Assembly (NCBI GenBank): GCA_014529385.2 | Contig: CM043968.1 | Coordinates: 131,682,018-131,746,017 of the forward strand | Length of the DNA stretch: 64,000 nucleotides | Reading direction: 5' to 3' | DNA from: Adiantum capillus-veneris | Taxonomy: Eukaryota > Streptophyta > Polypodiopsida > Polypodiales > Pteridaceae | Shown: positions 55,105 to 64,000 of the stretch, piece by piece | How the letters are laid out: each line of letters starts with the position of its first letter | How positions within the stretch are numbered: the stretch's first letter is position 1 | Notes under the pieces: model-generated | Database searches by the model: none | What the model was told of the DNA's origin: nothing | What the model saw: only the letters and a program-made list of their open reading frames with translations | Translations under genes and position numbers: made by a program

Positions 55105-58100
55105 CTACTTGCGAAAATGCGCAAAGCTCTCTGAGGGAAGTCCTTTTGTAAGTAGATCAGCAGGATTTTCTGTGGTGTGAACTTTGACAAGCTGAAGTTG
55201 CTTATCCTTGAGCATTTCCCTGATGAAATGATACTTCACATCCACATGCTTTGTCTTTGAGTGATAAACTGGATTGCGAGCCAATTGTATAGCACTTTGA
55301 CTATCACAATATAACACAGGCATCTCTTCTTTGATTCCCAAATCTGTTACTAGTCGATTAAGCCAAATTGATTCTTTGCATGCCTCTGATGCTGCAACAT
55401 ATTCAGCCTCTGTAGTAGACTGAGTAACACAATCTTGTAATCTAGAACGCCATGATACTGCTCCACCAGCCAATGTAAAGACATACCCTGACGTAGACCT
55501 TCGGTTGTCTAAATCACCTGCATAATCTGAGTCTGTAAAACCCTTTACACTTAGCTCCTAACTCCCATAGCATATACGCATACTCTTTGTAGCTTTCAGG
55601 TATCTCAATATTCCTTTCACTGCCTCCCAATGTTTCTTGCCTGGGTTTGACATGTATCGACTTACTACTCCCACTGCAAATGCAATGTCTGGGCGAGTAG
55701 CAATCATTGCATACATCAAACTACCCGCTGCAGACACATATGGAATCTTATCCATTTCAGCCTGTTCTTCCTCAGACACAGGACAATCTTGTTTGCTAAG
55801 TTTCACATATGGTGGCAATGGAACACTCAGTGCCTTTCCCTTCTCCATATTGAAACGTTGCAAAACCTTGTCAATATACTTTGTTTGAGATAACCAAATC
55901 AACTTCTTTGATCTGTCTCTCTCAATGCGCATACCAAGTATATGACTTGCCTCACCCAAGTCTTTCATGTCAAACGATTTTGCCATCTTTGACTTCAAAG
56001 CTGAAATTTCTTCCAAGTGCTTGCCAGCAATCAACATGTCATCCACATACAAAATAAGGATCAGCCAACTACCATCCTTAGCCTTCTTTGTATATAGACA
56101 GTGATCGAACTCACTACGTTTGTAGCCTTGAGAAAGCATAAACTTGTGGAATTTATGGTACCATGCCCTCGGTGATTGTTTTAAGCCATAAAGACTCTTT
56201 AACAACTGGCATACCCAATCTTCCTTGCCTTTCTCAACAAACCCTTCTGGCTGCTGCATGTAAATTTCCACATCTAAATCACCATGCAAGAACGCTGTCT
56301 TGACATCCATTTGCTGCAACACCAAATCTAATATGGCAACCAGTGCAAGAAAGAATCTCAATGTAGTCATCTTGACCACCGGAGAGAAGACTTCATCAAA
56401 GTCAATGCCTTGTTCTTGCTTAAAGCCCTTGGCAACAAGCCTTGCTTTGTACTTTGGCTGACTATCATGAGCGGTGATCTTATACCTGTAAACCCATTTA
56501 CAGGGTAGAGCCTTTTTGCCCCGTGGTAATTTAACTAGCTTCCATGTCTGGTTTTTATGCAGAGCTGTCATCTCTGACTGCATGGCCAATTGCCACTTCC
56601 CGGAGTCCTTCATTTGCACTGCTTCCTTGTAACATGAAGTCTCATTGCAATCAGTCAACATGACATAATTCATAGATGGAATAAACCTATCAGGAGGTCG
56701 CGTGACACGTCTAGATCTACGCACAATAGGTGGCTCAGGCTCAGCCACAACCTGTGGTTCCACTCTATCCTGTCCTTGCTCCTCTTGAGCCCTGACATTT
56801 TGTCTTGCACGTGCAGGTCCATCTTCTTAGAAGACAACTCTTCTAATCTCCTCAACCCTCTCTGGTTTAGAATGATATTTGGATTCATTAAAGTGAACAT
56901 CATTGCTGCGGACAACCTTTCTGGATTCGGGATCCCAAAGTCTGTACCCCATCTCACCAGAAGTACCATAGCCTAGAAACATGCACTTTCTACTCTTTGG
57001 CTCAAGTTTGTTTCTAAATTCCTTCGGAACGTGAGTATATGCCTCACAGCCAAAGACTCTGAGATGCTTGTATGAGGGCATTTTGCGTGACCATACCATC
57101 TCTGGCACTGAATCCTTCTGCAAAACCTTGCTAGGAGATCTATTTACAAGATGAACAACTGTTGATACAGCTTCAGCCCAAAACCCATTTGGCAGCTGTG
57201 CATTAGACAACATACTTCTGACCTTCTCTTGTATGGTCCTATTCATCCTCTCAGCAACACCATTTTGAGGAGGATTGTAAGGAGAAGTAAGTTCACATTT
57301 TATACCTTTTGAATCACAAAAGTCCTGAAAGGCCTTTGAAACATACTCTCCACCATTGTCAGTGCGTAAGCATTTATGCTTCTTGCCACTCTGATTCTCT
57401 ACAAGTGTCACAAACATTTTGAAAACACTAAACGCTTCATCCTTGTGCTTGAGAAAGTAAACCCATACTTTCCTCGAGTAATCATCTATAAATGTCATAA
57501 AGTAAGAAGCTGCCCCTAGAGATAGGTTAGGCATAGGTCCGCACAAATCACTATGAACAAGTGCCAATTGTGTATCTCTTCTACTGCTTCTATGCTTATG
57601 TGGCTGCTGTGTTTGCTTACCATACAGACAATGTTCACATAATTCAAAATCATTAAATGAAAAGCCAGGAAAATAACCAGAACGAGACAAGATTTCCATT
57701 CCCTTCTTGGACATATGTCCTAACCGGCTATGCCACAAAGAAACGTTCGGCTACTCGGTTACATTGATTACATTTTTAGAGACATTTGATACATAAATCA
57801 TGTAAAGTCCTCCAGACTTTACTCCATGTGCTACTGTCATAGAACCCTTGGATATCTTCCACATGTTCTGTCCAAAAGTGGTGACGTAGCCAGCATCATC
57901 AAGTAAACCTGTGCTGATCAAGCTCTTTGTAATTGCGGGAACATGTCTCACATTCTTCAGCGTGAAAGAAGAGCCATTCTGAAACTTCAATTGAACATCT
58001 CCAACACCTAAGATCTCACATGTCTGTCCATTGCCTAGCCGAACATGATCTTTAGTAGTCACATTAGAAGTAAACCACTCCTTGTTTGGAGACACATGAA

Positions 58101-59070
58101 GTGATGCCCCTGAGTCTATAATCCAGTCACTCAGTTCATTTCCATCAGATGCTGTAAGAAGAGCTGAGTCCATTGTATTCTTCAAGAAGTAGATGTCTCC
58201 TGACACTAGACTGTCATCCTCTGCAATAGTGTTTGTCACATTTATTTCTTGAATCTTCACTGAGGACTTGTTCTTCTCACCATGGTCTTCACCTTTCTCT
58301 TTGCCTTTTTCTGCTTTCCATTCTCTGCAGTCTCTTTTCATGTGACCCTTCTTGCCACAATGGTAGCATTCTATGTCACTCTTGCCTTTAGCACTGCGGG
58401 ACTTGCTACGAGACTGATTCCTCTTTCCACCTTTGTACTTTTCTTTGGTCCTTCCCCTGACAACTAAGGCTGTTCCTTTGCCTTTGTCCATTGTCTTTCT
58501 ATTGGTTTCTTCAGTAAGCAGACTTCCTTCTACACCTGCTATGTTCAAACCATCTAGAGGTGCAGAGTTACTCAAAGCTGTGCGAAAAGTGTCCCAACTT
58601 TCCGGCAATGTGATCAACAGGAACATAGCTCTAATAGGTTCATCAAACTTGACACCTTGAGATGACAACTGACTATAGATTGTGTTGAATTCATACAGAT
58701 GATTGGACATAGGTGTCCCTTCTTTCATCTTCAAGTCAAGAAGCTTCTTAAGCCAGTATACCTGTGAAGCTGCACTCTGCTTCTCATAAAGATCACTCAG
58801 CTTTAACCATGCTTGATAAGCCGACATCCCGTCTGCTACTTTGAAGTAAACGCTTTCTACCAAAGTCAGCATAATGGTAGAAAGTGCCAATTCATCCATT
58901 TCGTTCCATTCATCTTCGTCCATATCTTCTGGTTTTATCCCCTTGAGCTTTATAGGTTTTATCTGCTTCTTTTGTACCAAGATGTGCCAAATCTGCTTCT
59001 TCCACAATGGGAAATTGGTTCCATCGAGCTTCTTGATATTGTAAAGAGCAGTGTCCTGTGATCCAGCCAT
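55105..59070 (-). pseudogene. gag-pol: Copia-2 gag-pol, three nonsense codons
   Basis: A single frame of 1322 codons from the ATG at 59070 (MAGSQDTALYNIKKLDGTNF). In order: gag; CCHC knuckle CYHCGKKGHMKRDC; protease DWIIDSGASLHVS; gag-pre-integrase LWHSRLGHMS with CEHCLYGK; integrase HSDLCGPM, DNGGEYV, Glu in NGVAERMNR; RT KWVYRYKI.., YVDDMLIA; RNase H TDSDYAGDLDNRRSTSGYVF, TEAEYVAAS and a C-terminal LTKGLPSESFAHF. Stops are TAG at 57751-57753 before LWHSRLGH, TAA at 56827-56829 between integrase and RT, and TAG at 55558-55560 before RNase H. There is no frameshift. Confidence 0.94.
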
Positions 59071-60153
59071 AGCTACGCTTCACAGTGGTTTACTTTCCTG
59101 GGAAAAATTCGGCAGAGTTTCCCCTGTAAACTGACCTCTGAACCAATATCAACCTGTCAAATGAACCAAGAAAGCTTCAGATTTTGCATAAATTTCGGCA
59201 GAGTCTCCTTTGTAAAATGGCTCTGGTGTACTAAAAACAGACCAAAAAACAGCTCATAAAACACTGTCTCTCTGACACTGTAAGCTGCGGGTAAACCTGT
59301 CCTGCACCTGTACTGTCTCTCACTGTCCTGTCATTGTCCTGTAAGCATAGACTGTGACAATGCCTCAACGGCAGTAAAGCAAAGATGCAATCCCAACTGT
59401 CTAAATCACAGTCAATACATCCTAGCTGCCTATCTAAGGGTGCTCGAGGGATCGCTCCAAGACCTGTATCACCGAAAGGAATTCAACATTCGAGAATCCC
59501 ACAGCTCAATAAAACCTCACTCGACCCTCAACAAAGGCTGCAGTAAATGTGACAGTACATAGACTTTCCACAAAGTCATACATCCACAAATTTCTCACTG
59601 TATACTGTAACCGCTGCGGCGGTTGTTTGCTGCGTGACTCACAGCCAGTAAACCCTCAACAGACATATATCATCTCTGACAATACATCCCATGTGGAAGT
59701 ACCTGCAATGTCAAGATGAAATCTGGAATATCAAGCAGCAAACACAAGCTACCTGATGAACTAGTGGATGTCGCCTACAGTCTGTGTGTAGATGCGCCCG
59801 TGTCGTATGTGACACGCCTCCAAGAACTGTGAGCCGTCCTTCGATGTGTAGACAGCCACAAATCAACACTCTGGGAGTGTCGATATCCTCAGCACCTACA
59901 GTCGTAGGCCGAAAACCCCAAATTTGCAGAGTCGGATCTGCACCCGTCGAGACCACGTAGTCGAAAATGGCCTGCGCAGACCTTTGTCGAAGCCGAACGG
60001 TGGCCAAGATGACCTCAGAATGAAATTCTGACAACACCAAACCCTTCGAACACTCCCACGAGATTTGGGGCCGTGTCTTCGCTTGTCGAATTTCACTCCA
60101 ATCTGAGCTGGTGACTCTAGCCTCCTGCAGTGCTGCCCCGAGCCTCGATCTGA
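59071..60153 (-). other. Long leader of Copia-2
   Basis: About 1.08 kb between the primer site and the gag ATG with no frame worth calling. It has several CTGTCTCTCACTGTCCTGTC-type runs (59260-59350). Such leaders can carry packaging and dimer signals; nothing specific is visible. Confidence 0.6.
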
Positions 60154-60364
60154 GCTCTGATACCAGTTGAAGGAGTACGAGCGGAAGTGCGACGCGAGAG
60201 AGTGTGTGAGAAGAAGAGCACGACGATATGGTGAACTCGCTCTACTGTAATGTGTAGAGCATAGTGAGTTCTTATTAGGTTTTTACAAAAGAATATGTGT
60301 ACATACCTGGCGGCCGGCCCACTTACATGGGCGACCACATTGGGCTTTATACCCCAACAGATAT

Positions 60365-61242
60365 CACACAATGCTACGAAAACATCCCACTTAGTGGAGA
60401 TCTTGGCCTTAAGACAGTACTAGCCAAGGTCATTCACTTAGCATTTACCAATGCTAAAGAAAGAAAGCATCTCTTTATCTCTCTTGCCAAGAAACCGAGA
60501 TGGATTCTAGCATCTCACTCCATAAACCCTTTACACTTCGATGAAGCAAAACTTTGCTCCTACATTTTCTGGTTGTTAAACAACTGTACTATTATAGCAG
60601 GGGGTTGCTGCTATAATCAGTGTCTTGGAATCCCGATGGGCTTCTCTTGCTCACCACTTATGTGTAACATCTACTTAGCCTTCTTTGAGTACAAATGGTG
60701 TCTTAAAAACATGGAAACTAACCATAAAAATCTCCCACTATTCGAACACACCTTCAGGTATATGGATGACATACTTAGTATCAACAACAAATTGTTCTCA
60801 TCAGAGATTGATCAAATATAGCCCCATTGCCTAAAAATTGAGCCTACTTCTATCCCGGATGATTCAACTATTGGGAGCTTCTGCAAATCAGCCCACTTTC
60901 TTAACCTTTCAATATCTCTTCACTCCCCATCTACAGGTGGATATGACTTGAGATTTATCTGGAAAAAGGATCTTCTTAAATTTCCGCACATAGAATTCAT
61001 CAAAAGAAATAGCAATAGGCCCTACAAATCCTCTATCTGCTCCTGGATTGGCCTTCTGTACTTAATCTGCTACTCTTCTTCTTCACCATCCCTGGGAGGA
61101 AATTTCAGTACTTATTAAAAAATACTGCCTTAATGGATTTAATCGCAATCAGATCCGTAACACCATCAGTCAAGCTCTCATTAGGCACAATTGGCCTGGA
61201 CTGTTATTCCAAAAAGAGAGTCTTATCCCTCTCATAAGGTAG
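60365..61242 (+). pseudogene. Reverse transcriptase of the RT element, catalytic and C-terminal part
   Basis: Completes motif A (TQCYENIPL), then AKKPRWILASHS, NNCTIIAGGCCYNQCLGIPM with GFSCSPLMCNIYLAFFE (motif B, G-x-P-x-G...SP), FRYMDDIL at about 60755 (motif C), a TAG at 60819-60821 where Tyr is likely, then AHFLNLSISLH, DLRFIWKKDLLKFPHIEFI and RPYKSSICSWIG. A slip near 61090 moves the frame to EISVLIKKYCLNGFNRNQIR and a terminal SLIPLIR, ending at a TAG at 61240-61242. There is no RNase H, integrase or GIY-YIG domain after it. Confidence 0.65.
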
Positions 61243-61270
61243 TAGGCCCATACACAATGGGCCTACTACC
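61238..61270. other. Perfect 14-bp-stem hairpin at the 3' end of the RT gene
   Basis: GGTAGTAGGCCCAT / loop ACACA / ATGGGCCTACTACC. It overlaps the RT stop codon and lies 33 bp before the (CA)n tract. It could be a terminator-like or RT-recognition structure of the element RNA. Confidence 0.8.
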
Positions 61271-61302
61271 AACCCATTGTGTGTGGTGCCTGGGTTAGGG
61301 CG

Positions 61303-63848
<2,546 letters not shown>

Positions 63849-63930
<82 letters not shown>
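63849..63930. repeat. (AC)n at the right edge of the element
   Basis: About 41 AC units running out of the repeat end CAGCTACAC. After it 70 bp of unassigned sequence reach the window end. Confidence 0.93.
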
Positions 63931-63933
<3 letters not shown>

Positions 63934-64000
63934 TGCCAAGGAATATTGACTTAAAAGGGGAAATGGAATTTCCCTTGGCCGGAAATATTGCCTACTTCGT

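Larger units (their letters stand above)
54809..60359 (-). mobile_element. Copia-2, Ty1/copia element inside the RT
   Basis: 5.55 kb, minus strand. LTRs are 54809-55000 and 60168-60359 (TGAAGGAGTACGAG...CCCCAACA), differing at about 8 of 192 positions. Target duplications GATAT are perfect at 54804-54808 and 60360-60364. The primer site TGGTATCAGAGC is at 60154-60165 (minus) and the polypurine tract CTTTAAGTGGGAGGT at 55001-55015. The gag-pol is one unshifted frame with three stops. The LTR is only 192 bp while the leader before gag is about 1.08 kb. Confidence 0.94.

Noticed and set aside
52385-61242. GIY-YIG endonuclease linked to the RT
   Set aside because: No GIY/YIG-like motif was found before or after the RT in any frame I read.

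Overview
The window looks like nuclear DNA of a land plant with a large, repeat-rich genome. The pointers are chromodomain-bearing Ty3 elements and Ty1/copia elements with initiator-methionine tRNA primer sites, the first exon of a plant-type purple acid phosphatase, and very abundant (TC)n/(AC)n microsatellites. A fern, lycophyte or gymnosperm fits best, but the sequence alone does not fix the species. There are no operons, rRNA, tRNA or CRISPR features that I could see. Almost all coding-looking sequence belongs to transposable elements.

Layout. (1) 1-14623 is a nest of related Ty3 chromoviruses. An old element (Ty3-0, remnants at 761-1085, 8857-8982, 9529-9654, 11098-13500, 3' LTR 13501-14623) was entered by Ty3-1 (1086-8856) and by a short hAT-like MITE with an 8-bp target duplication. 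Ty3-1 and the MITE each received a solo LTR of a third family (LTR-A) with perfect 5-bp target duplications. A 672-bp tandem duplication later copied the junction. (2) 14624-15585 holds part of intron 1 and exon 1 of a minus-strand purple acid phosphatase gene, so the nest probably sits in that intron. 15586-18090 is its upstream flank and a microsatellite field. (3) 18091-26744 is a second, different Ty3 chromovirus (Ty3-2) with 1.6-1.7-kb LTRs. (4) 26745-31716 has microsatellites, a ~397-bp tandem repeat and about 3.3 kb I cannot assign. (5) 31722-33375 is a small non-autonomous copia-like element. (6) 33586-45775 is an LTR element with 2.4-2.5-kb LTRs and a gag-like but no visible pol gene; Copia-1 (36455-41622) is nested in its gag, minus strand, and is nearly intact. 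(7) 45776-49364 is mostly unassigned, with a decayed ORF1-like coiled-coil gene at 48661-49176. (8) 49497-63857 is the most unusual object: a retroelement with 2.4-kb direct terminal repeats set in (CA)n tracts, coding for a reverse transcriptase that is neither copia nor gypsy and looks most like the Penelope-like lineage. Its terminal repeat carries a TATA box and a tiny first exon that could splice in phase to the interior. Copia-2 (54809-60359) interrupts its RT with a perfect 5-bp target duplication.

How the pieces work together: the Ty3 and Ty1 gag-pol genes encode capsid, protease, integrase and RT/RNase H for copy-and-paste movement. The non-autonomous elements (MITE, copia-like 1.65-kb element, gag-only element) would need enzymes from elsewhere. 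Nearly all autonomous copies here are broken by stops, frameshifts, catalytic substitutions or nested insertions. Copia-1, with one nonsense codon, is the closest to intact. The only host gene piece I can support is the phosphatase exon.
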